A stretch of DNA of 9,071 nucleotides from Candidatus Omnitrophota bacterium (GTDB lineage Bacteria; Omnitrophota; Gorgyraeia; Gorgyraeales; Gorgyraeaceae). The DNA is taken from the NCBI GenBank assembly GCA_013202925.1, contig JABMRA010000133.1, positions 1 through 9,071 of the forward strand. Direction: 5' to 3'. Shown piece by piece: positions 1 to 5,772 of this stretch. Positions within the stretch are counted from its first letter, which is position 1; each line of letters opens with the position of its first letter. Position numbers and translations under genes: made by a program. The notes beneath the pieces are model-generated. The model had not been told where the DNA came from and did no database searches. It saw only the letters and a program-made list of their open reading frames with translations.

Positions 1-68
1 ATTTCATAGAGCCGGGTGTTTGTGAAAAAATAATAAAAGGGGTCGAGAAATGGAAAAAGACAAAATAA
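1..68 (+). CDS. pyrD: C-terminal end of a probable dihydroorotate dehydrogenase (partial)
   Basis: An open frame runs in from the left edge (codons in phase from base 3) and stops at TAA 66-68. The visible tail reads FIEPGVCEKIIKGVEKWKKT and ends in a lysine. The pattern of a proline-containing turn followed by a short amphipathic helix with an I-x-G-I/V-E-K core resembles the end of class 1B PyrD proteins. PyrD oxidises dihydroorotate to orotate, the substrate of PyrE. It overlaps the pyrF start by 19 bases, as expected for co-translated operon neighbours. The identification rests on about 21 residues plus the pyrF-pyrE context, so the frame is more certain than the name. Confidence 0.55.
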   Translation, partial: FIEPGVCEKIIKGVEKWKKTK

Positions 69-712
69 TCATAGCGCTCGACGTAAATACGATCAAAGAG
101 ACACAGCGCCTTCTGGATATACTGAGTCCGCACGTGAGGATCTTCAAGGTCGGCATGGAGCTTTTTTATTCCTGCGGCGCAAAGGCAATAGAACTTATTA
201 GAAAACACGACAGAGAGATCTTTCTGGATTTGAAATTCCACGACATACCGAATACTGTCAGGAATGCTGCCAGGGTCGCCGCAAAGATGGGTGTATTTAT
301 GTTCAATGTCCATGCATCCGGCGGAACCAGCATGATGAAGGCAGCATTGGAAGGCGCGGAAGAGGAGAGCGCGAGATTGGGCGTGGATAGGACGAGGATT
401 TTAGGGGTAACTGTTCTTACCAGCGTGGATGCGACACAGGGACAGGTTTTAACCCTTGCCGCATCAGCAAAAAAAGCAGGATTGGACGGGGTAGTGGCCT
501 CTCCTAAAGAGGCAGCTGTAATCAGGAAGGAAATAGGAAAAGATTTTCTCATTGTTACGCCAGGAATAAGGCCGGAAGGAAGCGAAAAACAGGACCAGAA
601 GAGGACAGCCACCCCGCAGGAGGCCATGCAGGCAGGTGCTGACTACATTGTAATCGGCCGGCCAGTGACAAAGGCAAAGGATCCTTTAAAGGTGTTGGAA
701 GGGATATGGTAG
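50..712 (+). CDS. pyrF: Orotidine 5'-phosphate decarboxylase (OMP decarboxylase)
   Basis: This cytoplasmic enzyme decarboxylates OMP to UMP, the last step of de novo pyrimidine synthesis. The 220-residue protein is a single TIM barrel. Seen in the sequence: ALD with D11, FKVGMELF with K33, and LDLKFHDIPNTV with D60, K62 and D65, which form the Asp-Lys catalytic set at the same positions as in Bacillus subtilis PyrF. Further motifs are NVHASGG around H88, VTPGIRP at 169-175, and IGRPVT with phosphate-binding R204. The ATG at 50 has an AAAGGGG Shine-Dalgarno (36-42) seven bases upstream. It overlaps the upstream pyrD-like frame by 19 bases and pyrE by 7. Oddity: the stretch between LTSVD (123-127) and VLTLA is about 12 residues shorter than in the B. 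subtilis enzyme as I recall it, which explains the short total length. All key residues are present, so activity is expected. Confidence 0.96.
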   Translation: MEKDKIIIALDVNTIKETQRLLDILSPHVRIFKVGMELFYSCGAKAIELIRKHDREIFLDLKFHDIPNTVRNAARVAAKMGVFMFNVHASGGTSMMKAALEGAEEESARLGVDRTRILGVTVLTSVDATQGQVLTLAASAKKAGLDGVVASPKEAAVIRKEIGKDFLIVTPGIRPEGSEKQDQKRTATPQEAMQAGADYIVIGRPVTKAKDPLKVLEGIW

Positions 713-1281
713 ATATGGGACAAAAAGAGATATTGGAGGTATTTAAAAATACAGGCGCGCTTTTAAAAGGGCATTTTAAATTGTCCAGCGGCCTTCATAG
801 CGGCGATTATTTACAGTGCGCGCGCGTGTTACAGCATCCCGAGCATGCCGAAAAGTTATGCAGCCAACTGGCAGAGCGTTTTAAAGGGGACGGGCCTACA
901 TGCGTTGTTGCGCCTGCGCTTGGAGGCGTGGTTGTCTCTTACGAAGTTGCCAGGGCCATGGCTGTGCGTTCACTTTTTACAGAGCGCAAAGACGGCAAGA
1001 TGGTCCTGCGCAGAGGCTTTGAAATAAAGTCGGATGATAGAGTCCTGGTAGTAGAGGATGTCATTACTACGGGCATTTCCACAAAAGAGGTTTTGGAGGT
1101 GGTTAAGGCCACAGGTGCCAGCATAGTAGGCGTTGGAAGCATTGTAAATAGAAGTGGAAAAGATATAGATTTTGGTGTAAAATCAATTAGTCTAATAAAC
1201 TTAGATCTGCCCATTTTCCCCCCGGAAAATTGCCCTTTATGCAAAAAAGGGCTTGAGATTACAAAACCAGGCAGTCGCTAG
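706..1281 (+). CDS. pyrE: Orotate phosphoribosyltransferase
   Basis: PyrE joins orotate to PRPP to give OMP, the substrate of the adjacent PyrF. The diagnostic PRPP-binding loop VLVVEDVITTG is at residues 113-123, and the N-terminal GHFKLSSGLHS orotate/phosphate region is at 22-32. The catalytic flexible-loop region follows FTERKDGKM (91-99). The C terminus carries ENCPLCKKGLEITKPGSR with a CxxC pair (C176, C179), a tail seen in some bacterial OPRTs. The ATG at 706 overlaps pyrF by 7 bases, but GGAAGGG (697-703) lies only 2 bases from it and 11 from the in-frame ATG at 715. The true protein may therefore be 188 rather than 191 residues. It is the last pyrimidine gene here; 75 bases separate it from atpE. 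Confidence 0.95.
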   Translation: MVDMGQKEILEVFKNTGALLKGHFKLSSGLHSGDYLQCARVLQHPEHAEKLCSQLAERFKGDGPTCVVAPALGGVVVSYEVARAMAVRSLFTERKDGKMVLRRGFEIKSDDRVLVVEDVITTGISTKEVLEVVKATGASIVGVGSIVNRSGKDIDFGVKSISLINLDLPIFPPENCPLCKKGLEITKPGSR

Positions 1282-1295
1282 TGCTCGATTCGCAC
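1279..1295 (+). repeat. Composite of two 8-base words shared with the atpA-atpB gap
   Basis: TAGTGCTC (1279-1286, starting at the pyrE stop codon), one G, then ATTCGCAC (1288-1295). Both words recur in the atpA-atpB gap at 4401-4408 and 4338-4345, where they form the two arms of an outer stem, in the opposite order. A third shared word, ATGCTTTC, is at 1303-1310 and 4308-4315. GTGC and GCAC here can also form a short 4-bp hairpin. I infer a related short repeat family; function unknown. Confidence 0.45.
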
Positions 1296-1300
1296 AACCA

Positions 1301-1343
1301 AAATGCTTTCCCATTTTGTCATTGACTAAAATGTAAAGCATTT
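1301..1343 (+). repeat. Hairpin upstream of atpE
   Basis: AAATGCTTT (1301-1309) pairs perfectly with AAAGCATTT (1335-1343), and CATTTT (1312-1317) with AAAATG (1328-1333). The two stems are separated by a small internal loop, and the ten-base loop is 1318-1327. Together this is a 15-bp A/T-rich stem. No T-run follows, so it is not a typical intrinsic terminator. It ends within one base of the atpE Shine-Dalgarno (GAGGAG, 1344-1349) and may protect the processed 5' end or modulate initiation. It also overlaps one copy of the 25-base repeat that flanks the ATPase operon. Confidence 0.6.
1318..1342 (+). repeat. Left copy of 25-base imperfect direct repeat flanking the V-ATPase operon
   Basis: Begins GTCATTGACTA and continues with A-A-A, TGTA, A, AGCA, T-T. 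It matches 8605-8629 at 21 of 25 positions, with an exact 11-base start plus exact TGTA and AGCA blocks. This copy forms the loop and right arm of the hairpin ahead of atpE. Confidence 0.6.
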
Positions 1344-1356
1344 GAGGAGTCTTGTT

Positions 1357-1959
1357 ATGGCAGAAAAACTAAAAGGGCTTCTTGAAAAGATCAATGAGGA
1401 AGGCGTAAAGCAGGCAGAGGAGAAGGCCAGGGCCATAGAGCTAAAGGCAAAAAAGGCAGCGGAGAAGATTCTAAAGGATGCAAGGGGCCAGGCGCAAAAG
1501 ATAGTAGAAGGCGCTGAAAGCGAGGCAGAAAAAACAAGAGAGACAACAGAGATCACCTTAAAACAGGCCTCAAGGGATCTGATACTTTCTCTCAAGGACG
1601 AGATCAGGAAGATCTTCAATAAGATCATTGCCGGTGATACGGAAAAGGCCATGTCCGCGCAAGACATGGCAGGTATTCTGGGCGATCTGATAGAAGGATA
1701 TATTGAGGGAAATGGAAAGTCTTCCGATGTAGCCGTATTGTTGAAAAAAGAAGACCTGATCAAGCTCAAAAATACATCCATTACAAAATTGAAGCAGAGA
1801 TTAAAAGAAGGAGTCGAGTTCAGGCCGTCGGCAAATATCAATGCAGGACTCTCTATAAGCTTTGATAAGGGCAAGTCCTTCTTTGACTTCACTGATGAGG
1901 GTCTCGCAGGGGCGCTTTGCGCGTACCTTAACCCGGAACTTTCAAGATTATTAAAATGA
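1357..1959 (+). CDS. atpE: V/A-type ATPase subunit E (peripheral stalk)
   Basis: Subunit E is part of the stator stalk that holds the A3B3 head against rotation. The 200-residue protein starts with a long, charged, alanine/lysine/glutamate-rich helix (about residues 10-70, heptad-like, predicted coiled coil). A compact C-terminal domain follows with a VAVLLKKEDLIKLKN region near 130-145 and a terminal amphipathic segment, the expected two-part layout of NtpE/AtpE. The chosen start is ATG 1357 with GAGGAG (1344-1349) seven bases upstream; an in-frame TTG at 1342 would overlap this Shine-Dalgarno and is unlikely. The stop overlaps the next start as ATGA, implying translational coupling. Assignment relies on architecture and on first place in a Chlamydia-type operon, since E sequences are poorly conserved. 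No G/H partner for the stalk is seen in the window. Confidence 0.85.
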   Translation: MAEKLKGLLEKINEEGVKQAEEKARAIELKAKKAAEKILKDARGQAQKIVEGAESEAEKTRETTEITLKQASRDLILSLKDEIRKIFNKIIAGDTEKAMSAQDMAGILGDLIEGYIEGNGKSSDVAVLLKKEDLIKLKNTSITKLKQRLKEGVEFRPSANINAGLSISFDKGKSFFDFTDEGLAGALCAYLNPELSRLLK

Positions 1960-2486
1960 GAGAATATTATTACCTCATAGCAAGCCTGCCCATGCTTGAA
2001 TTTGGCACGAAGATGCCGATTTCGTACGTAGATTTTCTGAAACGCTCTCGCGAACAATTAGAATCAGCTGACATGGGGATTATTGAAAGAATAAAGACAG
2101 GCCCTTTTGAAGATACAGAAGATCCTTCGCCGACATTTAAAGAATGGAAACTATTTGCCAGGGCCCTTAGAAATGAGATAGCACGTTATAGGGCAGCCAG
2201 GACAGGGAAGGACCCTTTAGAGCATATAAGGGGCGGGAACTATCCAGATCCTTTTGTGTCAGGGTTTGCGCATTGGGCAGTCCACGAGGATTCTCCTATC
2301 GAGGCAGAGCTTTATCTGGACCGCGCAAGATGGGAGAAAATAGAAGAGCTTGAAAAAGGGCATTATTTTGACATTGATTTTCTGGTTACATACGCATTGA
2401 AGTTACAGATCCTTGAACGCTGGGACAGGATAAATTCTGAAGGCGGCATGGCGCTCCTCCAGGCACTGCTAAGTGAGTCCGCCTGA
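1956..2486 (+). CDS. DUF2764-type V-ATPase operon protein, possible subunit C-like
   Basis: A 176-residue soluble protein whose start MREYYYLIASLPML matches the Y-Y-L-I-A-S-L-P opening of the DUF2764 proteins that sit between atpE and atpA in chlamydial, spirochaetal and Bacteroidota ATPase operons. No catalytic motif, signal peptide or membrane segment is visible. It looks mostly helical, with conserved-looking aromatic/acidic clusters (ELYLDRARWEKIEEL, HYFDIDFLVTYALKLQILERW). The start ATG 1956 overlaps the atpE stop (ATGA) and has no clear Shine-Dalgarno, so translation is probably coupled to atpE. Because no canonical subunit C is present, a role as the C-like cap joining rotor and ring is tempting, but this is inference. 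It appears shorter than the roughly 260-280 residues I remember for family members. Its stop codon lies in the loop of a perfect hairpin. Confidence 0.72.
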   Translation: MREYYYLIASLPMLEFGTKMPISYVDFLKRSREQLESADMGIIERIKTGPFEDTEDPSPTFKEWKLFARALRNEIARYRAARTGKDPLEHIRGGNYPDPFVSGFAHWAVHEDSPIEAELYLDRARWEKIEELEKGHYFDIDFLVTYALKLQILERWDRINSEGGMALLQALLSESA

Positions 2487-2493
2487 GGCGGAC
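2477..2493 (+). repeat. Perfect palindromic hairpin with the DUF2764 stop codon as its loop
   Basis: GTCCGCC (2477-2483) and GGCGGAC (2487-2493) form a 7-bp GC-rich stem. The three-base loop TGA is the stop codon of the upstream gene. No T-run follows, and the atpA Shine-Dalgarno (GAGGAG, 2500-2505) begins seven bases downstream. It resembles a small dispersed palindrome that happened to supply a new stop codon, or an intercistronic stability element. Confidence 0.6.
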
Positions 2494-2510
2494 GAATTTG
2501 AGGAGAAAAG

Positions 2511-4271
2511 ATGGCGGATAAGAGATACGGAAAGATTGCCGGGATAAACGGAAACATGGTGATCGCGGAGTTCTCCGACTATGTGGTACAGAACGAGGTC
2601 GCATACATTGTGCACGGGAATGAGCAATTGAAGTCCGAGGTCATTCGCGTAAGAGGCAACAGGGCAGAGCTGCAGGTCTACGAGGATACAAAAGGTTTGC
2701 GGATAGGAGAAAAGGTCGAGTTTACAGACGAGCTTCTCTCTGTTGAATTAGGGCCCGGACTTTTGGGCCAGATATTTGACGGACTTCAGAATCCTTTGCC
2801 GCAGCTGGCCAAGAAGTGCGGATTTTTCTTAAAGCGCGGGGTGTATCTTGAGGCATTGCCTGACGAGGCGAAATGGGAATTTACACCGTCTGCCAAAAAA
2901 GACAAAACGCTCAGGGCAGGCCAAAAACTCGGCTCTGTCAAAGAAGGTATCTTTGACCACTGGATAATGGTGCCGTTCGGCCTGAACGGAGAACTGCAGA
3001 TAGAAGCCATTGCAAATAAAGGCAAGTACGATTTAAGACACACGATTGCAAAACTCAAAGACGAACACGGCAATATCCATAATGCCGCGATGCAGCAGAT
3101 CTGGCCTGTAAAGATCCCCATTACAGCATACGCTGAAAAATTAAAACCTTCCGCGCCGCTTGTCACAAAGATGAGGATAATCGATACCCTGATGCCGGTC
3201 GCGCTCGGCGGCACTTATTGCGTACCAGGGCCTTTTGGTTCTGGAAAGACAGTTCTGCAGCAGCTTATAAGCAAGCATGCAGAGGTGGATATCGTAGTTG
3301 TAGCTGCATGCGGTGAAAGGGCGGGCGAGGTTGTTGAGACATTAAGGACATTTCCTGAACTCACAGATTCGCGGACCGGAAGGCCTTTAATGGAGCGCAC
3401 AGTGATTATTTGTAACACTAGCTCTATGCCTGTTGCCGCAAGGGAGTCCAGTGTCTATACAGCTGTCACAATCGCAGAATATTATCGCCAGATGGGCCTG
3501 AATGTGCTTTTGATAGCTGACTCTACTTCGCGCTGGGCTCAGGCAATGCGCGAGATGTCTGGCAGGCTTGAGGAGATTCCAGGGGAAGAGGCGTTTCCCG
3601 CGTACCTTGAGACAAGGATAGCTTCATTTTATGAGCGGGCAGGGGTCGTGAGGCTGAATAGCGGCGCAATCGGCTCCGTAACCATAGGCGGGGCAGTAAG
3701 CCCTGCTGGAGGGAATTTTGAAGAACCTGTTACCCAGGCCACCCTCAAGGTCGTTGGTGCATTTCATGGTCTTTCGAACAACCGGGCGAACGCAAGAAAA
3801 TACCCAGCCATAGATCCCCTAGAGAGCTGGAGTAAATACGGGAGTTTTATCGACCAGAAAGAAAGGCAGGCAGCGCAAAGGATTTTGAGAAAAGGCAGCG
3901 AGGTCAACCAGATGATGAAGGTGGTGGGAGAGGAAGGCACGCCCCTGCAGGACTTTGTTATATATCTAAAAGCGGAATTTCTGGATTCAATATACCTGCA
4001 GCAGAATGCATTTGATGAAGTGGACGCTGCAACTACAAAGGAAAGACAGGCCCACGTCTTTCACGTGATTTACGAGATCCTGGAAACCGGGTTTGACTTT
4101 GGAGACAAGGATTCTGCGAGGAGGTTTTTCCATGGCCTGAGGCAGAGATTTATTGAATGGAATTCGATAGAAGGGAACACAGAAGATTTTTCTAAAAAGG
4201 AACAGGAGATAAAGAAAATAGTTTCTGAAAGAGTGAAAAAGTCAAAAGAGGACGCGGCTTACGGAACATAG
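2511..4271 (+). CDS. atpA: V/A-type ATPase catalytic subunit A
   Basis: The catalytic subunit of the A3B3 hexamer, which hydrolyses or makes ATP. At 586 residues it has the full length expected. Order of regions: N-terminal beta barrel (about 1-75), the bulge (non-homologous) domain typical of A subunits (about 115-190), the nucleotide-binding core, and a C-terminal helical domain from about 440. Visible motifs: P-loop GPFGSGKT (240-247), GERAGE with catalytic E269 and R270, Walker B LLIAD (333-337) leading into STSRWAQAMRE, then PGEEAFPAYLETRIASFYERAG and PAGGNFEEPVTQATL. GERAGE, rather than the GERGNE common in archaeal and eukaryotic A subunits, fits the Chlamydia-like branch as I recall it. 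ATG 2511 has GAGGAG five bases upstream. The stop codon lies in the loop of a 10-bp hairpin. A 142-base gap to atpB follows, unusually long for this operon. Confidence 0.97.
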   Translation: MADKRYGKIAGINGNMVIAEFSDYVVQNEVAYIVHGNEQLKSEVIRVRGNRAELQVYEDTKGLRIGEKVEFTDELLSVELGPGLLGQIFDGLQNPLPQLAKKCGFFLKRGVYLEALPDEAKWEFTPSAKKDKTLRAGQKLGSVKEGIFDHWIMVPFGLNGELQIEAIANKGKYDLRHTIAKLKDEHGNIHNAAMQQIWPVKIPITAYAEKLKPSAPLVTKMRIIDTLMPVALGGTYCVPGPFGSGKTVLQQLISKHAEVDIVVVAACGERAGEVVETLRTFPELTDSRTGRPLMERTVIICNTSSMPVAARESSVYTAVTIAEYYRQMGLNVLLIADSTSRWAQAMREMSGRLEEIPGEEAFPAYLETRIASFYERAGVVRLNSGAIGSVTIGGAVSPAGGNFEEPVTQATLKVVGAFHGLSNNRANARKYPAIDPLESWSKYGSFIDQKERQAAQRILRKGSEVNQMMKVVGEEGTPLQDFVIYLKAEFLDSIYLQQNAFDEVDAATTKERQAHVFHVIYEILETGFDFGDKDSARRFFHGLRQRFIEWNSIEGNTEDFSKKEQEIKKIVSERVKKSKEDAAYGT

Positions 4272-4285
4272 TGAGCGTAAGCCGC
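4254..4285 (+). repeat. 10-bp perfect hairpin spanning the atpA stop codon
   Basis: GCGGCTTACG (4254-4263) pairs perfectly with CGTAAGCCGC (4276-4285). The 12-base loop contains the atpA TAG at 4269-4271. The left arm is within the last codons of atpA (Ala-Ala-Tyr-Gly). There is no T-run. The word CGGCTTACGG (4255-4264) recurs exactly at 5765-5774 in the gap before atpD, suggesting a shared repeat. Confidence 0.65.
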
Positions 4286-4298
4286 TGTCCGAATTTGT

Positions 4299-4333
4299 CC
4301 CCCCTTCATGCTTTCAGCATGAAAGCAGGGGGG
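4299..4333 (+). repeat. C6/G6 hairpin with two alternative inner stems
   Basis: CCCCCC (4299-4304) pairs with GGGGGG (4328-4333). Inside, either TTCATGCT (4305-4312) pairs with AGCATGAA (4316-4323), leaving AGCA unpaired, or TGCTTTC (4309-4315) pairs with GAAAGCA (4321-4327), leaving TTCA unpaired. The two inner stems exclude each other. The DNA after it (ATTAATT) is not a terminator T-run. It is very stable on paper and should be a strong barrier or processing site between atpA and atpB. Confidence 0.65.
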
Positions 4334-4359
4334 ATTAATTCGCACCTTCAAAGAAGAAC

Positions 4360-4366
4360 AAAGGAG
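4360..4366 (+). promoter_or_regulatory. Displaced Shine-Dalgarno of atpB
   Basis: AAAGGAG is the only good Shine-Dalgarno match upstream of atpB. It lies 47 bases before the ATG in linear sequence. Folding the hairpin at 4368-4402 would leave 1 + 11 = 12 bases between them. The bases just upstream of the ATG (GTGCTCATTAA) contain no Shine-Dalgarno, and no other start codon lies at a suitable distance after AAAGGAG. Confidence 0.55.
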
Positions 4367-4367
4367 A

Positions 4368-4402
4368 TACAGTTACAAAAATAAAAGATTTTTGTAACTG
4401 TA
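4368..4402 (+). repeat. 15-bp perfect inverted repeat between Shine-Dalgarno and start of atpB
   Basis: TACAGTTACAAAAAT (4368-4382) and ATTTTTGTAACTGTA (4388-4402) are perfect reverse complements around an AAAAG loop (4383-4387). It begins two bases after the AAAGGAG motif and ends eleven bases before the atpB ATG. No U-run follows it, so it is not a standard terminator. It is the longest perfect stem in the window. Confidence 0.75.
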
Positions 4403-4413
4403 GTGCTCATTAA

Positions 4414-5712
4414 ATGCAAAAGATATATAACCGTATAATCCAGATCGCAGGCAATGTCGTAACAGTCGAGGCAAAGGATATCGGATACAGGGATCTTGCC
4501 GAGATCACCTCAAAGACAGGAAAGTCCCTTGCCCAGGTAATAAGGATGGACGGGGAACGTGTACACCTACAGGTATTTGCAGGAAGTCGCGGCGTGTCAA
4601 CAGGTGACAAGGTAAGGTTTCTAGGCCATGCCATGAGGGTCTCTTTCAGCGAAAATCTTTTGGGCCGCATATTTAATGGCGCAGGCCTTCCAAGGGATAA
4701 TGGGCCAATGCTGGAAGAAAATATGATAGAAGTAGGGGGGCCGCCTGTAAATCCTGCCAAAAGGATCATACCCAGCAATATGGTGCGCACAGGCATACCC
4801 ATGATAGATGTGTTTAATTCTTTAGTAGAGTCGCAGAAACTTCCTATATTTTCTGTCCCAGGAGAGCCATACAATGAGGTGCTTGCGCGCATCGCAATGC
4901 AGGCAGAGGTGGATCTGATAATACTCGGCGGCATGGGCCTGAAATACGACGATTATCTATTTTTCCGCGACACCTTGGAAAAACACGGATCGCTTTCCCG
5001 CTCAATATTTTTTATCCATACCGCGTCAGACCCTACTGTGGAATGTCTTCTTGTCCCTGACATAAGCCTGGCCGTAGCAGAAGAGTTCGCCCTTAAAGGA
5101 AAACGCGTGCTCGTGCTCCTGACTGATATGGCGAATTTCTGCGATGCCCTCAAAGAGATCTCTATTACCATGGAGCAGATACCTTCGAACAGGGGCTATC
5201 CTGGCGATCTATACAGCCAGCTTGCAGCAAGATATGAAAAGGCAGTTGATTTTGATACAGCGGGTTCTATCACGATCCTTGCTGTCACCACCATGCCTGG
5301 CGATGACGTTACCCATCCCATACCGGACAATACCGGTTATATCACAGAAGGACAGTTTTATCTCAGGAATAAATCCATCGAGCCGTTTGGTTCGCTTAGC
5401 CGTCTTAAACAACAGGTGAACGGAAAGACCAGAAAAGACCACAGGACTGTCATGGACAGGATGATGCAGCTATTTGCGGATTATCGCTCGACGCTGGAAA
5501 AACAGACAATGGGTTTTCGTATGAGCGAATGGGACAAGAAACTTTTGAAGTACGGGAGACTTTTTGAGGAAAAGATGATGGACCTCTCCGTGAATATCTC
5601 CCTTGAGAAGGCATTGGATCTGGGATGGGAGATCCTCTCAGAGTGCTTTGAGCCTTTTGAGGTGGGCGCAAAGACAGAACTTATAGAGGAATTCTGGCCA
5701 AAACAGCTATAA
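4414..5712 (+). CDS. atpB: V/A-type ATPase non-catalytic subunit B
   Basis: The regulatory, nucleotide-binding but non-catalytic partner of subunit A in the head. The 432-residue length is typical. The opening MQKIYNRIIQIAGNVVTVEA supports ATG 4414, since B subunits of the chlamydial type begin almost identically. As expected for B there is no P-loop; the equivalent site reads FSVPGEPYNEV (146-156). Other signatures: IPMIDVFNSLVESQKLPIFS, the Walker-B-like VLVLLTDMANFCDALKEIS (232-250), PSNRGYPGDLYSQLAARYEKA, and PFGSLSRLKQ (324-333), in which R330 is the probable arginine finger acting on the A-subunit site. There is no local Shine-Dalgarno; see the structured leader at 4335-4413. The 76-base gap to atpD contains a heptamer tandem repeat. 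Protein identity is secure. Confidence 0.97.
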   Translation: MQKIYNRIIQIAGNVVTVEAKDIGYRDLAEITSKTGKSLAQVIRMDGERVHLQVFAGSRGVSTGDKVRFLGHAMRVSFSENLLGRIFNGAGLPRDNGPMLEENMIEVGGPPVNPAKRIIPSNMVRTGIPMIDVFNSLVESQKLPIFSVPGEPYNEVLARIAMQAEVDLIILGGMGLKYDDYLFFRDTLEKHGSLSRSIFFIHTASDPTVECLLVPDISLAVAEEFALKGKRVLVLLTDMANFCDALKEISITMEQIPSNRGYPGDLYSQLAARYEKAVDFDTAGSITILAVTTMPGDDVTHPIPDNTGYITEGQFYLRNKSIEPFGSLSRLKQQVNGKTRKDHRTVMDRMMQLFADYRSTLEKQTMGFRMSEWDKKLLKYGRLFEEKMMDLSVNISLEKALDLGWEILSECFEPFEVGAKTELIEEFWPKQL

Positions 5713-5715
5713 GTT

Positions 5716-5772
5716 GTAAGTTTTAAGCTATAAAAAAGAAAAGATATTTTAGGCTTAGAGCTTACGGCTTAC
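5716..5772 (+). repeat. Imperfect long-loop hairpin between atpB and atpD
   Basis: GTAAG (5716-5720) pairs with CTTAC (5768-5772), and TAAGCT (5724-5729) with AGCTTA (5759-5764). A 3x3 internal loop (TTT against CGG) could add two G-U pairs. The A-rich loop is 5730-5758. Because the right arm is made of heptamer repeats, another register is possible: TTTAAGC (5722-5728) with GCTTAAA (5774-5780). Confidence 0.5.

Larger units (their letters stand above)
4335..4413 (+). promoter_or_regulatory. Structured leader of atpB, or small MITE-like element
   Basis: TTAATTCGCAC (4335-4345) is complementary to GTGCTCATTAA (4403-4413) at 9 of 11 positions (TTAAT and GCAC paired, a 2x2 TC/TC internal loop). 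This outer stem closes exactly against the atpB ATG at 4414. It encloses an unpaired left strand with the Shine-Dalgarno and the inner 15-bp hairpin, whose 3' base directly abuts the outer stem. The TTAA-bearing imperfect inverted termini and 79-base size also fit a miniature inverted-repeat element. Both readings are inferences. Confidence 0.5.

Noticed and set aside
166..627. A 153-codon minus-strand frame opposite pyrF
   Set aside because: Entirely within pyrF, whose catalytic motifs are intact; low-complexity antisense composition.
1323..1350. TTGACT as a -35 promoter box before atpE (and the same word at 8609)
   Set aside because: No -10-like hexamer lies 16-18 bases downstream of either copy. 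The word belongs to the 25-base repeat.
1342..1356. An earlier TTG start for atpE giving five extra residues
   Set aside because: The TTG overlaps the GAGGAG Shine-Dalgarno that is correctly spaced for ATG 1357.
1326..2057. A 243-codon open frame on the minus strand opposite atpE
   Set aside because: It is the antisense shadow of a lysine/glutamate-rich gene (giving Ser/Phe/Leu-rich sequence), with no family resemblance and a well-supported gene on the other strand.
4299..4340. The C6/G6 hairpin as an intrinsic terminator separating atpA from atpB
   Set aside because: The G run is followed by ATTAATTCGC, not a T-run on either strand, and atpB must be expressed with atpA.
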